From a bacterium (GTDB lineage Bacteria > 4484-113 > JAFGCY01), in contig JADZFO010000038.1 in the NCBI GenBank assembly GCA_020849855.1, forward strand, positions 159,975 through 223,974: a stretch of DNA of 64,000 nucleotides, read 5' to 3'. The notes under the pieces are model-generated. The model ran no database searches and was not told where the DNA came from. It saw only the letters and a list, made by a program, of their open reading frames with translations. Below, one piece after another: positions 17,078 through 25,125 of the stretch. The position numbers were made by a program, and so were the translations under genes. Position 1 is the stretch's first letter, and each line of letters begins with the position of its first letter.

Positions 17078-17989
17078 ATGATCGGGCCTGACCCGCCAGT
17101 GGTTTATGACGTTCTGACTTCGCAGCCCGCGACCAAGGTCACCTATAAGGCCGCGGATACCCGCCTGCCACATTGGAGGGGCCTGCGCGGCCCGCTGGCC
17201 CGCAACTTGGGAAAGGCGCTTTACCACCTGGTCGGCACAAGTGATCCCTACGACCTGAGTTATGTGCATGGCAACTTCTATGCCCAAAGTGAGTATCGCC
17301 AGTGGGTGCGTCGTCGGTTGCGGGAAGACAACTTCATGGCCCGAATCGGCGCGGGGATCGAGATGTTTCCAGACATCCGCGAAGAGCTGCCGCCGGTCCA
17401 GCGCTGGATTGAAAACCAGCACCGTCCACGAACCATGCCGTCAATGATGCGCCACATGAGCCGTAACCTGGAGTGGTATCTCAGGCCGGGATCTTTGCCT
17501 GTTTTCAGCCGGAAGCTGCTTCCCAGTCTTGGCTGGATGCTTGGCTCCGGGCTCGGCAGTCTCCTGTGCGCTTTCTCCGCCTATTCTCAGTCCGGCGCGC
17601 CGGAGCTATGGAGCATTTTGTCGGGCTTTGGCGCACTCATGGGTCTGCTTTTGGCAGTTGCTGCCGCGCTCAAGGTACTGGCTGAGATTGCTTCCTTCGG
17701 CACCGCCTGTGGCGAGAAACCGGGAAGCATGAAGCACACGATCAATGCCGCTGAGCTGTATCTGTATTTGTTAGAGCTCTATGAAGAGCGGCCTGCCGTT
17801 GCGCTGGACATGGCAGATCTGCCCCCGGCGGATCAGTCAGTCACAGCATCGCCAGCTGGCATCTCAAATCTTGATGGCATTCCTCAGCAGGCACTGGCAG
17901 CTCTTGATCCTGCAGTGCTGGAAGGGTCACTGGCAGAGGCCCGCCGACGCTTGGACTCACGCAGCCAGGACTCTCAGCCTCTCACTTGA
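17078..17989 (+). CDS. Membrane protein, NLEWYLDP paralogue family, member 5
   Basis: 303 aa, the longest member. Reads YRQWVRRRL, MFPDIREELP, HRPRTMPSMM and MSRNLEWYLRP, two to three hydrophobic segments (LGWMLGSGLGSLLCAFSAYS and a later pair), then HTINAAELYLYLLELYEERP and a low-complexity tail. It is separated from members 1-4 by the PPC lipoprotein. The following gene begins 52 bases after its stop. Confidence 0.65.
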   Translation: MIGPDPPVVYDVLTSQPATKVTYKAADTRLPHWRGLRGPLARNLGKALYHLVGTSDPYDLSYVHGNFYAQSEYRQWVRRRLREDNFMARIGAGIEMFPDIREELPPVQRWIENQHRPRTMPSMMRHMSRNLEWYLRPGSLPVFSRKLLPSLGWMLGSGLGSLLCAFSAYSQSGAPELWSILSGFGALMGLLLAVAAALKVLAEIASFGTACGEKPGSMKHTINAAELYLYLLELYEERPAVALDMADLPPADQSVTASPAGISNLDGIPQQALAALDPAVLEGSLAEARRRLDSRSQDSQPLT

Positions 17990-18029
17990 GAACATGCCCG
18001 CGGGCCATGCAAAAGCTCTCCTGCAGCGG

Positions 18030-18041
18030 TATAATCCCCGC
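18030..18041 (+). promoter_or_regulatory. -10 box for leaderless HicB-like gene
   Basis: Perfect TATAAT at 18030-18035, six bases before GTG 18042. Confidence 0.55.
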
Positions 18042-18326
18042 GTGGAAGATTCCAGTTTGATCATCTTTGACGTGGCACCTGAGGATGATGGCAGCTTCAG
18101 CGCCTATGCGCGGGTCGGCACTTACAGCATGCTGACCCAGGGCAACACACTCGAGGAACTGCGGATTTCAATCAGCTCGCTGATCGAGGACTACAACATC
18201 GTTGAGCCCAACCGCATCGAGTCCTTCGCCCTGGCCTTCAGCACTGAAGGCGGTGAGCATGCACCGCTGCTGGAGCCCTTTCATGCCCCGCTGAGCGCCG
18301 GCGCATCCATGAACGCCAGCTTCTAG
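18042..18326 (+). CDS. Solitary HicB-like small protein
   Basis: 94 aa. Core reads EDDGSFSAYARVG followed by QGNTLEELRISISSLIEDY, the strand-helix pattern of HicB/DUF1902-type proteins. No HicA partner is adjacent, so it may be an orphan antitoxin or a housekeeping member of the fold. The frame is open upstream to an ATG at 17994, but a consensus TATAAT six bases before GTG 18042 makes the shorter start better. The downstream gap to 18402 has no other gene. Confidence 0.6.
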   Translation: MEDSSLIIFDVAPEDDGSFSAYARVGTYSMLTQGNTLEELRISISSLIEDYNIVEPNRIESFALAFSTEGGEHAPLLEPFHAPLSAGASMNASF

Positions 18327-18402
18327 CCCGGGCCGCCCAAAGCAGCAGATGCAGCGCAGGCGCGCGGCCAGGGATGTTTTTTCGCAAAACGAAGCAATCG
18401 GC

Positions 18403-18431
18403 TTGACACTGCGCCTGCAATGCTCTATAAC
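18403..18431 (+). promoter_or_regulatory. Sigma-70-type promoter of the arsR-SRPBCC operon
   Basis: TTGACA (18403-18408), 17-base spacer, TATAAC (18426-18431). It is the only textbook -35/-10 pair I found in the window. Confidence 0.8.
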
Positions 18432-18444
18432 CTTATAGTTGTGC

Positions 18445-18456
18445 AACCAAATGGTT
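18445..18456 (+). promoter_or_regulatory. Probable ArsR operator
   Basis: AACCA-AA-TGGTT inverted repeat in the leader, 14 bases after the -10 and nine before ATG 18465. Its place suggests autorepression by the ArsR-family protein encoded next. Confidence 0.55.
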
Positions 18457-18464
18457 ATGGACAA

Positions 18465-18857
18465 ATGGCCTCGCAGCGCCTCGACGCCACCTTTATCGCC
18501 CTGGCGGATCCAACCCGCCGGGCCATCCTGGCGCGTCTGAGCCGCGGCGAGGCCTCGGTGACGGAGCTGGCAAAGCCCTTTGCCATCAGCCAGGCGGCGG
18601 TCTCCAAGCATCTAAAGCTGCTGGAGCGCGCCGGGCTGGTGGCGGTTGGGCACGACGCCCAGCGCAGGCCGCGGCGCCTGGAGCCGCAGCCGCTGGCCGA
18701 GGCCAGCGCCTTCCTGGAGCGCTACCGCGAGCTCTGGGAGCAGAACTATCAGCGCCTCGACGCCCTGCTCGAGGAGCTGCAGCGCCTGCAGCCGGCCGAT
18801 TCCGACCAGCCGGCGCCGGCGCCCAGAAAGAAGCCGGGGCGGAAAAACAAAGAGTAA
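18465..18857 (+). CDS. ArsR-family transcriptional regulator
   Basis: About 130 aa. Winged helix: FIALADPTRRAILARL, then VTELAKPFAISQAAVSKHLK as the recognition region and LERAGLV as the wing start, with a basic Lys/Pro-rich tail. No Cys metal site is visible. This subfamily commonly pairs with SRPBCC/AHSA1 proteins, as here. The frame is open from an ATG at 18420, but that lies in the promoter, so ATG 18465 is chosen. Confidence 0.85.
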   Translation: MASQRLDATFIALADPTRRAILARLSRGEASVTELAKPFAISQAAVSKHLKLLERAGLVAVGHDAQRRPRRLEPQPLAEASAFLERYRELWEQNYQRLDALLEELQRLQPADSDQPAPAPRKKPGRKNKE

Positions 18858-18869
18858 GGGAGCAAGACC

Positions 18870-19379
18870 ATGTCAGAACCCAGGTTTGGGAATGAAACGC
18901 TGGAGCGCCGGATCCAGATCAGCATGCCCGGCGATACCGAGCTGTTCCTCACCCGCGAGCTCAAGGCCAGGCCGCAGCTGGTCTGGGACGCCCATACAAA
19001 GCCCGAGCTGATCAAGCGCTGGCTGACCGGGCCGCCGGGCTGGAGCATGCCGCACTGCGAAGTCGACCTGCGCGTCGGCGGGCGCTTTCGCTATGAGTGG
19101 GCGCACGAGAACGGCCAGCAGATGGGCATGAGCGGCAGCTTCACCGCCCTGGTTGAGCCGCAGCACATCGCGCATACCGAGATCTTCGATGAGGACTGGA
19201 GCGGGGGCGAGATGCTGGTGAGCACCGACTTCAAGGCCCAGGGCGAGGGGACCCTGATTGAGATGCGCATCGTCTTCTCTTCGAAGGAAGCCCGCGACGG
19301 CGCGCTCGCCACCGGGATGACCGAGGGCATGGACTTTGGCTATGGCCTGCTGGAAAAGCTGCTGGACGGGCAGCTCTAG
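18870..19379 (+). CDS. SRPBCC/AHSA1-domain protein, first copy
   Basis: 169 aa. Bet v1-like ligand-binding fold: LTRELKARPQLVWDAHTKPE, IKRWLTGPPGW, CEVDLRVGGRF, then an SGSFTALVEPQHIAHTE strand and a long C-terminal helix. It probably binds or processes a hydrophobic ligand; the substrate is unknown. GGGAGCAAGACC precedes the ATG. Second gene of the arsR operon. Confidence 0.85.
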   Translation: MSEPRFGNETLERRIQISMPGDTELFLTRELKARPQLVWDAHTKPELIKRWLTGPPGWSMPHCEVDLRVGGRFRYEWAHENGQQMGMSGSFTALVEPQHIAHTEIFDEDWSGGEMLVSTDFKAQGEGTLIEMRIVFSSKEARDGALATGMTEGMDFGYGLLEKLLDGQL

Positions 19380-19436
19380 AGTCCACTTTGACAATGGTAA
19401 GGCGACAGCGTCCAGGCGCTGCCAAGGAGAAGCACA

Positions 19437-19940
19437 ATGTCAGCTATGGATAGTCCCCGGATGGCACTGCAGCTTGAAGTCACTACGCCATCCGACACAG
19501 AAATTCTGCTCACCCGCAGCTTCAAGGCCCCGCGCCAGCTGGTCTGGGACGCGCACACCAGGCCGGAGCTGATCAGGCGCTGGCTGACCGGCCCGCCTGG
19601 CTGGACCTTCACGGTCTGCGAGGTCGACCTGCGGGTCGGCGGACGCCTGCGCTTTGCCTGGCGCAGCGAGCAGGGCGAGGAGATGGGCCTCAGCGGAGAG
19701 TTCAAGGAGGTCGATGCGCCGTCGCACATGGTCCACAGCGAGCTCTTCGATGTGGACTGGACCGGCGGCGAGGCGATCCAGATTACCGACTTTGACGAAG
19801 CCAACGGCGTGACCACTATGCGCCAGACCATGCGCTACTCCAGCAAGGATGCCCGCGACGGCGCTATGCATTCCGGCGTGGATGATGGCATGGAGCAGTG
19901 CTATCGCATCCTGGACGCAGTGCTGGCGGAGCGTCTGTAG
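19437..19940 (+). CDS. SRPBCC/AHSA1-domain protein, second copy
   Basis: 167 aa and clearly homologous to the preceding gene along its whole length (LVWDAHTRPELIRRWLTGPP, CEVDLRVGGRLRF, KDARDGAMHSG), so a tandem duplication that has diverged. AAGGAG lies eight bases before ATG 19437. Its TAG stop (19938-19940) is part of the GTAGGG end of the repeat element that follows. Confidence 0.85.
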   Translation: MSAMDSPRMALQLEVTTPSDTEILLTRSFKAPRQLVWDAHTRPELIRRWLTGPPGWTFTVCEVDLRVGGRLRFAWRSEQGEEMGLSGEFKEVDAPSHMVHSELFDVDWTGGEAIQITDFDEANGVTTMRQTMRYSSKDARDGAMHSGVDDGMEQCYRILDAVLAERL

Positions 19941-20055
19941 GGCCGAGCATGGCCTCGGCCGACGCGCAGAGACCGCACAAGCGCGGCCCTACCGCAGGGT
20001 GCAGGCGTGCCTGCAGCAATTCGTATCACCTGGTGCACGCACGCGTGCACCCTAC
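19937..20055. repeat. GTAGGG/CCCTAC-bracketed composite element
   Basis: Begins GTAGGG (19937-19942) and ends CCCTAC (20050-20055). Inside are three palindromes: GGCCGAG/CTCGGCC (19941-19960), TGCAGGC/GCCTGCA (20000-20015) and GGTGCACG/CGTGCACC (20032-20051). The left end supplies a stop codon and the right end most of the next gene's -10 box. Confidence 0.6.
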
Positions 20056-20064
20056 AATCCCGCC
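20053..20064 (+). promoter_or_regulatory. Repeat-borne -10 box for the AlkD-like gene
   Basis: TACAAT at 20053-20058 is formed by the CCCTAC end of the repeat plus AAT; the six-base spacer CCCGCC leads to ATG 20065. Confidence 0.5.
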
Positions 20065-20796
20065 ATGTCCATTGAACTGACAGCTGCTGCCTTCACCCAG
20101 CGCCTGCTGGCGCTGCGCTCGGACGCGGAGCTGGCCAGGATCCAGCGCTATTTCAAGAGCGAGGCGGGGGCGGCTGGCAGCGGGGACACCTTCGCCGGCG
20201 TGAAGATGGGCAGCGTTTTTGCGCTGGCGAAGGAACACCTGGAGATGCCGCCCGGCGAGATTGAAGTGCTGCTGGAGCACGAGATCCACGAGGTCCGGGC
20301 CGGCGCACTTAGCATCATGGGCAAGCAGTTCGGCCACAGGAAGACCACGCCTGAGCGGCGGCAGGAACTGTGCGAGCTGTACCTGCGGCGGCACGACCGG
20401 GTCAACAACTGGGACCTGGTCGACCTCGGCGCGCTGTATGTCCTGGGCCCCTGGCTGGTCGACAAGGCGCTGGGCGGCAGGGAGCGCAAGATCCTTTACA
20501 AGCTGGCGAAGTCGAAGAACATCTGGGAACGCCGCAGCGCAATCGTCGCCACCGGCCCGCTGATCAAGCGCGGCGAGGTGGATGACTGCTTCGCTGTCGC
20601 GCTGTTGCTGCTCAATGACCCCGAGGACCTCGTGCATAAGGGCACGGGCTGGATGCTGCGCGCTGCCGGCGACGTGGACCGCCCGCGCCTGCTGGCCTTC
20701 CTCGACGAGCACGCCGGGTCCATGCCCCGGGTGCTGCTGCGTTACAGTATCGAGAAGCTGAGCCCCGAGCAGCGCAGGCACTACCTCGCCCAGTAG
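20065..20796 (+). CDS. AlkD-like DNA alkylation repair protein
   Basis: 243 aa of HEAT-like helical repeats. Family marks are GVKMGSVFALAKEH, HEVRAGALSIMGKQF, the NNWDLVDL motif and KNIWERRSAIVAT. The family excises positively charged alkylated bases such as 3-methyladenine and 7-methylguanine without base flipping. The Trp and Asp of NNWDLVD fit the catalytic region, as far as I can judge by eye. The frame is open far upstream, but the -10 six bases before ATG 20065 and the domain start fix this start. Confidence 0.82.
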   Translation: MSIELTAAAFTQRLLALRSDAELARIQRYFKSEAGAAGSGDTFAGVKMGSVFALAKEHLEMPPGEIEVLLEHEIHEVRAGALSIMGKQFGHRKTTPERRQELCELYLRRHDRVNNWDLVDLGALYVLGPWLVDKALGGRERKILYKLAKSKNIWERRSAIVATGPLIKRGEVDDCFAVALLLLNDPEDLVHKGTGWMLRAAGDVDRPRLLAFLDEHAGSMPRVLLRYSIEKLSPEQRRHYLAQ

Positions 20797-20827
20797 AGGC
20801 CGCACATGTGCGGCGCGCTAGCAATCT

Positions 20828-20884
20828 GTAGGGTGCACGAGTGCGTGCACCAGCAAGAGAGGTGCAGGCACGCCTGCCCCCTAC
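20828..20884. repeat. GTAGGG/CCCTAC-bracketed composite element
   Basis: 57 bases: GTAGGG at 20828, palindrome GGTGCACG/CGTGCACC (20832-20851), palindrome GCAGGC/GCCTGC (20864-20877), then CCCCTAC ending at 20884. Another perfect palindrome, CCGCACATGTGCGG, lies just upstream after the AlkD-like gene. Confidence 0.6.
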
Positions 20885-20893
20885 AAAATGGCA

Positions 20894-21736
20894 ATGATTA
20901 AGCCGACGACACACGACGAGTATCTCGCGGCCCTGCCGGAGCCGCAGCGCGCCGCGCTGCAGAAGCTGCGGGAGCAGATCCGCCGCGCCGCTCCGCAGGC
21001 CGAGGAGTGCATCAGCTATGGCCTCTGCGCTTATCGCCAGCAGGGCATGCTGGTGTCCTACGGCGCGATGGCCAAACATCTGCTCTTTCACGTGATGAGC
21101 GCGACCCTGCTTGAGAGTTACCAGGAGCAGCTGGATGGCTTCAGCCAAAGCAAGGGCGGCATCCACTTCCAGCCGGACAAACCGGTCCCGGCGAAGCTGG
21201 TGGCTGAGCTGGTCAAGGCGCGTCTCGCCGAGAACCTGGCGGCGGCGGAGGCTAAGGCTGGCGGGACGAGCATGAAACCGGCCGCAAAGGCCGCCCCTGC
21301 CGCCAAGGCTGCACCGGCGAAGAGAGCAGCAAGGGAGAACAGCGCTGCGGCGAACACGCGCCTCGACCCGCAGGTGACCGTATTACTCGACAAGCTTGAC
21401 CATCCTCTGCGCGCCGAACTGGAAGACCTGCGCGCAGTGATCCTCGCTGTCGACGCCGCGATCAGCGAGGGCGTGAAGTGGAACTCAGCCAGTTACATGA
21501 CCAGCGACTGGTTCGCCACCTGGAACCAGCGCAGCACGGATGGCCTGCAGTTCGTGCTGCACACCGGCGCCAAAGCCAGGGGCAAAGAGCTGCGGCATGC
21601 AATTTCCGACCCCGCTGGCCTGCTGAAATGGCTGGCCCCCGACCGCGCGCTGGCCACGCTTGGAAGCGGCTCGGAGCTCAAAAAGAACAGCAAGGCCTTC
21701 ACCGCGCTGCTGCGCGAGTGGATCAGGTATGTCTAG
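20894..21736 (+). CDS. Fused double DUF1801 protein
   Basis: About 280 aa. N-terminal DUF1801 (frataxin-like YdhG fold): THDEYLAALPEPQRAALQKL, AEECISYGLCAYRQQG, LLFHVMS. An Ala/Lys linker (about 120-160) joins a second, diverged DUF1801-like domain (LRAVILAVDAAISEGVKWNS, LQFVLHTGAKARG). Members are usually single-domain and of unclear function. Two in-frame ATGs exist; the first (20888) directly abuts TACAAA (20882-20887), whereas the second (20894) lies six bases beyond it, so I prefer the second. Confidence 0.75.
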   Translation: MIKPTTHDEYLAALPEPQRAALQKLREQIRRAAPQAEECISYGLCAYRQQGMLVSYGAMAKHLLFHVMSATLLESYQEQLDGFSQSKGGIHFQPDKPVPAKLVAELVKARLAENLAAAEAKAGGTSMKPAAKAAPAAKAAPAKRAARENSAAANTRLDPQVTVLLDKLDHPLRAELEDLRAVILAVDAAISEGVKWNSASYMTSDWFATWNQRSTDGLQFVLHTGAKARGKELRHAISDPAGLLKWLAPDRALATLGSGSELKKNSKAFTALLREWIRYV

Positions 21737-21776
21737 CGGTATCCGGCCCGACAGCCAACCTGCTGCCCATACGAAT

Positions 21777-21800
21777 GGTGCAGGCACGCCTGCACCCTAC
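21777..21800. repeat. GGTGCAGGC palindrome with CCCTAC flank
   Basis: GGTGCAGGC/GCCTGCACC (21777-21785 with 21788-21796), then CCCTAC (21795-21800), whose CTA is the reverse complement of the dehydrogenase TAG stop. Confidence 0.6.
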
Positions 21801-22840
21801 CTCAGCGAGGCCATGTCGATCACAAAGCGGTACTTCACGTCGCTGCGCTTCATTCGCTCGTAGGCCGTGTTGATGTCCTGGATGCGGATCAGCTCGATGT
21901 CTGAAACGATCCCGTGCTGGCCGCAGAAATCGAGCATCTCCTGTGTCTCAGGGATGCCGCCGATTACCGAGCCCGCCACCGCCCGGCGGCCGAGGATCAG
22001 CGGCCGGGTGCTTAGCTGGTCCTGGTCGCCAAGGAAGCCGACAAGCACCATGGTTCCGTTCAGTGCCAGGGTCGGGATATAGGGGTCAAGCTGATGCAGA
22101 TCCGGCACGGTGTCGATGATCAGGTCGAAGCTGCGCTTGACCGTCTGCATCTGCGCCTCGTCGGTTGAGATCACCACATGCTGCGCGCCCAGCCGGCGGG
22201 CGTCCTGCTCCTTGCCCGGCGTGCGGGTAAAGAGCGTCATCTCCGCCCCCATCGCGTGGCCCAGCTTCAGCGCCATGTGGCCCAGGCCGCCGAGGCCCAC
22301 CACCGCCACGCGCATACCCGGCCCGGCCTTCCAGTGCTTCAGCGGCGACCAGGTGGTGATCCCCGCGCAGAGCAGCGGGGCCGCGGCGGCAAGATCCAGG
22401 CCGTCCGGCATCCGCAGCACAAAGCCCTCGCTGACCACAATGCGCTCGGAGTAGCCGCCATAGGTTGTCGTGCCATCAATGCGGTCGGAGCTGTTATAGG
22501 TAAAGGTGGCCACGTTCTCGCAGTACTGCTCCAGGCCGGCGCTGCAGGCGGAGCAGTTGCGGCAGGAGTCGACCATGCAGCCAACAGCCACCGCATCGCC
22601 GGGCTTAAAGCGGGTCACACTCGCGCCGACGCTGAGCACCCGGCCGACGATCTCGTGCCCTGGCACCACCGGGTACTTCGCGCCGCCCCAGTCGTTGCGG
22701 GCAGTATGCAGGTCGGAGTGGCAGACTCCGCAAAAGAGGATCTCAATCTCGACGTCATCCGCGCGCTTGGCGCGGCGCTCAAGGCTGAAGGGACCCAGCG
22801 GGTCGGTGGCGGAAGGGGCAGCATAGGCGGAAACGTTCAT
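21797..22840 (-). CDS. Zinc-dependent alcohol dehydrogenase, YahK/CAD type
   Basis: 347 aa medium-chain dehydrogenase/reductase. Catalytic zinc ligands lie in FCGVCHSDLHTAR (Cys, His) and PGHEIVG. Structural zinc comes from the four Cys of CRNCSACSAGLEQYC. The NADP-binding loop is VGLGGLGHMALKL. It should reduce aldehydes to alcohols with NAD(P)H. GGAGATTAGAG precedes ATG 22840, so this gene has a normal leader. Function is secure at family level; the substrate is not. Confidence 0.9.
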   Translation of the reverse strand: MNVSAYAAPSATDPLGPFSLERRAKRADDVEIEILFCGVCHSDLHTARNDWGGAKYPVVPGHEIVGRVLSVGASVTRFKPGDAVAVGCMVDSCRNCSACSAGLEQYCENVATFTYNSSDRIDGTTTYGGYSERIVVSEGFVLRMPDGLDLAAAAPLLCAGITTWSPLKHWKAGPGMRVAVVGLGGLGHMALKLGHAMGAEMTLFTRTPGKEQDARRLGAQHVVISTDEAQMQTVKRSFDLIIDTVPDLHQLDPYIPTLALNGTMVLVGFLGDQDQLSTRPLILGRRAVAGSVIGGIPETQEMLDFCGQHGIVSDIELIRIQDINTAYERMKRSDVKYRFVIDMASLR

Positions 22841-22942
22841 CTCTAATCTCCTTGGCCGCGCCGACGACTGACATCATTGCGGCCGCGGGATCATACATTG
22901 TGCGCAGGGGGGACGTGAGCGGCATTGCAGCAGTGGCGAGCT

Positions 22943-23075
22943 GGGTAGGGCCGACATGCTGTCGGCGGGAAACACAACCGGCTGCGTGGCTGGATGATCC
23001 CAGACTCCACAGATGCCAGCCTGATCCAAAGCTGTGACAGTGCCGTCACCCGCCGACAGCATGTCGGCCCTACCC
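22943..23075. repeat. Element with perfect 27-bp terminal inverted repeats
   Basis: 22943-22969 is the exact reverse complement of 23049-23075. Each end reads GGGTAGGG followed by the hairpin GCCGACA/TGTCGGC and GGG. Outside it, GCGAG and CTCGC are also inverted after a two-base gap. The 79-base interior has no ORF. It looks like a small non-autonomous element between divergent genes. Confidence 0.7.
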
Positions 23076-23135
23076 GCCTCGCATTCATAGCCTTGCCCGG
23101 CCGGGCGGCAGCTTCCGCGCAGTAAACTATTCCCC

Positions 23136-25031
23136 ATGCCCGGCAAGAAGGAAGTCATCATCGTCGGAGGCGGTTTGGCCGGCCTCATGGCCACCGTCAC
23201 CGCCTGCGAGAAGGGCGCCAGCGTCCATCTCATCAGCTATGTCCCGGTCCGCCGCAGCCACTCTGTCTGCGCCCAGGGCGGCATCAACGGCGCCGTCAAC
23301 ACCAAGGGTGAAGGCGACAGCCCGGAGTTCCACTTCGACGACACGGTTTACGGCGGCGACTTCCTCGCCAACCAGCCGATGGTGCGCGATATGTGTTACG
23401 ACGCGCCCAAGGTGATCTACCTGCTGGACCGCATGGGCGTGACCTTTAACCGCACGCCCGAGGGCCTGCTGGACTTCCGGCGCTTCGGCGGCACGCTTTT
23501 CAACCGCACGGCCTTCGCCGGCGCCACCACCGGCCAGCAGCTGCTTTACGCCCTGGACGAGCAGGTGCGGCGCTATGAGGACGAGGGCAAGGTCTTCAAG
23601 TATGAGCATCACGCCTTCCAGAGCCTGATCCTCGACGGCCAGCGCAACTGCCGCGGCATCGTGCTGGCCGACCAGCAGACCCTGGAGTGCCGCGCCCTGC
23701 TGGCCGACGCCGTGGCCCTCTGCACCGGCGGCATCGGCATGATTTACGGCCAGAGCACCAACAGCGTTATCTGCACCGGCTCGGCCGCCAGCCGCGCCTA
23801 TCAGCAGGGCGTCTGGTACGCCAACGGCGAGTTCATCCAGATCCACCCCACCGCGATCCCCGGCGCCGACAAGTGCCGCCTGATCAGCGAGTCGGTGCGC
23901 GGCGAGGGCGGCCGCGTCTGGGTGCCAAAGAACCCGAAGGACACCCGCCGCGCTAAAGAGATCCCCGTCGCCGAGCGCTGGTACTTCCTGGAAGAGAAGT
24001 ACCCGGCCTATGGCAACCTCGTGCCCCGCGACATCGCCAGCCGCGAGATCTTCGACGTCTGCGTCAACCAGAAGATGGGCATCGGCGGCCAGTGGGAAGT
24101 CTATCTGGATGTGACCCACATCCCCGAGGCCACCCTGCGGGCCAAGCTGGCCGGCGTGCTGGAGATTTATGAGAAGTTCCGCGGCGAGGATCCTTACCAC
24201 AACCCGATGCGGATCTTCCCGGCGATGCACTACAGCATGGGCGGCATTTATGTGGGCTACGGCGCTGAGACCGACCGCAAGGCCGACCTGCCAGCGGGCT
24301 GGGAGCAGTACAAGCACATGAGCAACGTCAACGGCCTCTTTGCCGGCGGCGAGGCGGACTACCAGTACCACGGCGCCAACCGTCTGGGCGCCAACAGCCT
24401 GCTCTCCTGCCTCTGGGCCGGCCGCGTGCTGGGCCCCGAGATGACGAAGTACGTGGAGAACAGCCAGCTCCCGGCGCTGAAGCAAAGCGAGATCGACACC
24501 GCCGTACGCGAGCAGGAGCAGGCCTTCGAGGCCGTGCTGAAGATGAGCGGCTCTGAGAACGCCACCCGGATCCAGGACGAGCTCTCGCGCGAGATGACCA
24601 TGCATGCCACGGTGGTGCGCTTTAACGACAAGCTGGACAAGCTGGACAGCAAGCTGACCGAACTGCTGGAGCGCTGGGAACGTATCGGCAGCGCCGACAA
24701 AAGCCGCACGGCGAACCAGGAGCTTTTCTTTATCCGCGAGCTGCGCGACCGCATCCTGCTTTCACGGGTCATCGCCCGCGGCGCGCGGATGCGTGATGAA
24801 AGCCGCGGCGCGCATTACAAACCGGACTTCCCGGAGCGCAACGACGCGGCCTGGCAGAAGACCACCATCGCGCAGTATGAGCCCAACGGCATGCCGAAGT
24901 TCAGCTATGAGAGCGTGGATGTCAGCCTGATAAAGCCGCGCGTGCGCAGCTACAAGAAGGCCAGCCACGGCGGCGCGGAGGAGAAGGGCGGCGAGAAGAA
25001 GGCCGAGGCTGGCGCGACGGCGGCGAGCTAG
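23136..25031 (+). CDS. sdhA: Succinate dehydrogenase/fumarate reductase flavoprotein subunit
   Basis: 631 aa. The FAD-binding dinucleotide loop is VGGGLAGLMA (about 10-19). RSHSVCAQGGINGA carries the His expected to bind FAD covalently. VYGGDFLANQPMV, FMYGQS-like MIYGQST and the C-terminal LSREM region are of the type B (Bacillus-like) SdhA class. It oxidises succinate to fumarate and passes electrons to SdhB. The C-terminus ends in a Lys/Gly/Ala-rich tail. TAAACT (23123-23128) is seven bases from ATG. No sdhC is nearby and sdhB lies 3 kb downstream. Confidence 0.95.
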   Translation: MPGKKEVIIVGGGLAGLMATVTACEKGASVHLISYVPVRRSHSVCAQGGINGAVNTKGEGDSPEFHFDDTVYGGDFLANQPMVRDMCYDAPKVIYLLDRMGVTFNRTPEGLLDFRRFGGTLFNRTAFAGATTGQQLLYALDEQVRRYEDEGKVFKYEHHAFQSLILDGQRNCRGIVLADQQTLECRALLADAVALCTGGIGMIYGQSTNSVICTGSAASRAYQQGVWYANGEFIQIHPTAIPGADKCRLISESVRGEGGRVWVPKNPKDTRRAKEIPVAERWYFLEEKYPAYGNLVPRDIASREIFDVCVNQKMGIGGQWEVYLDVTHIPEATLRAKLAGVLEIYEKFRGEDPYHNPMRIFPAMHYSMGGIYVGYGAETDRKADLPAGWEQYKHMSNVNGLFAGGEADYQYHGANRLGANSLLSCLWAGRVLGPEMTKYVENSQLPALKQSEIDTAVREQEQAFEAVLKMSGSENATRIQDELSREMTMHATVVRFNDKLDKLDSKLTELLERWERIGSADKSRTANQELFFIRELRDRILLSRVIARGARMRDESRGAHYKPDFPERNDAAWQKTTIAQYEPNGMPKFSYESVDVSLIKPRVRSYKKASHGGAEEKGGEKKAEAGATAAS

Positions 25032-25125
25032 TGGACTGCGCTTCGCGGCCGCCAGGCAGTACAGCTTGGTCCGTTTTCAGTCCTGTGGACAGCCGCCTCA
25101 TGGCTGCGACTAACATTGCTAAGGC

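Noticed and set aside
22970-23048. A gene carried inside the 27-bp inverted-repeat element
   Set aside because: The interior is only 79 bases, with no credible start or reading frame.
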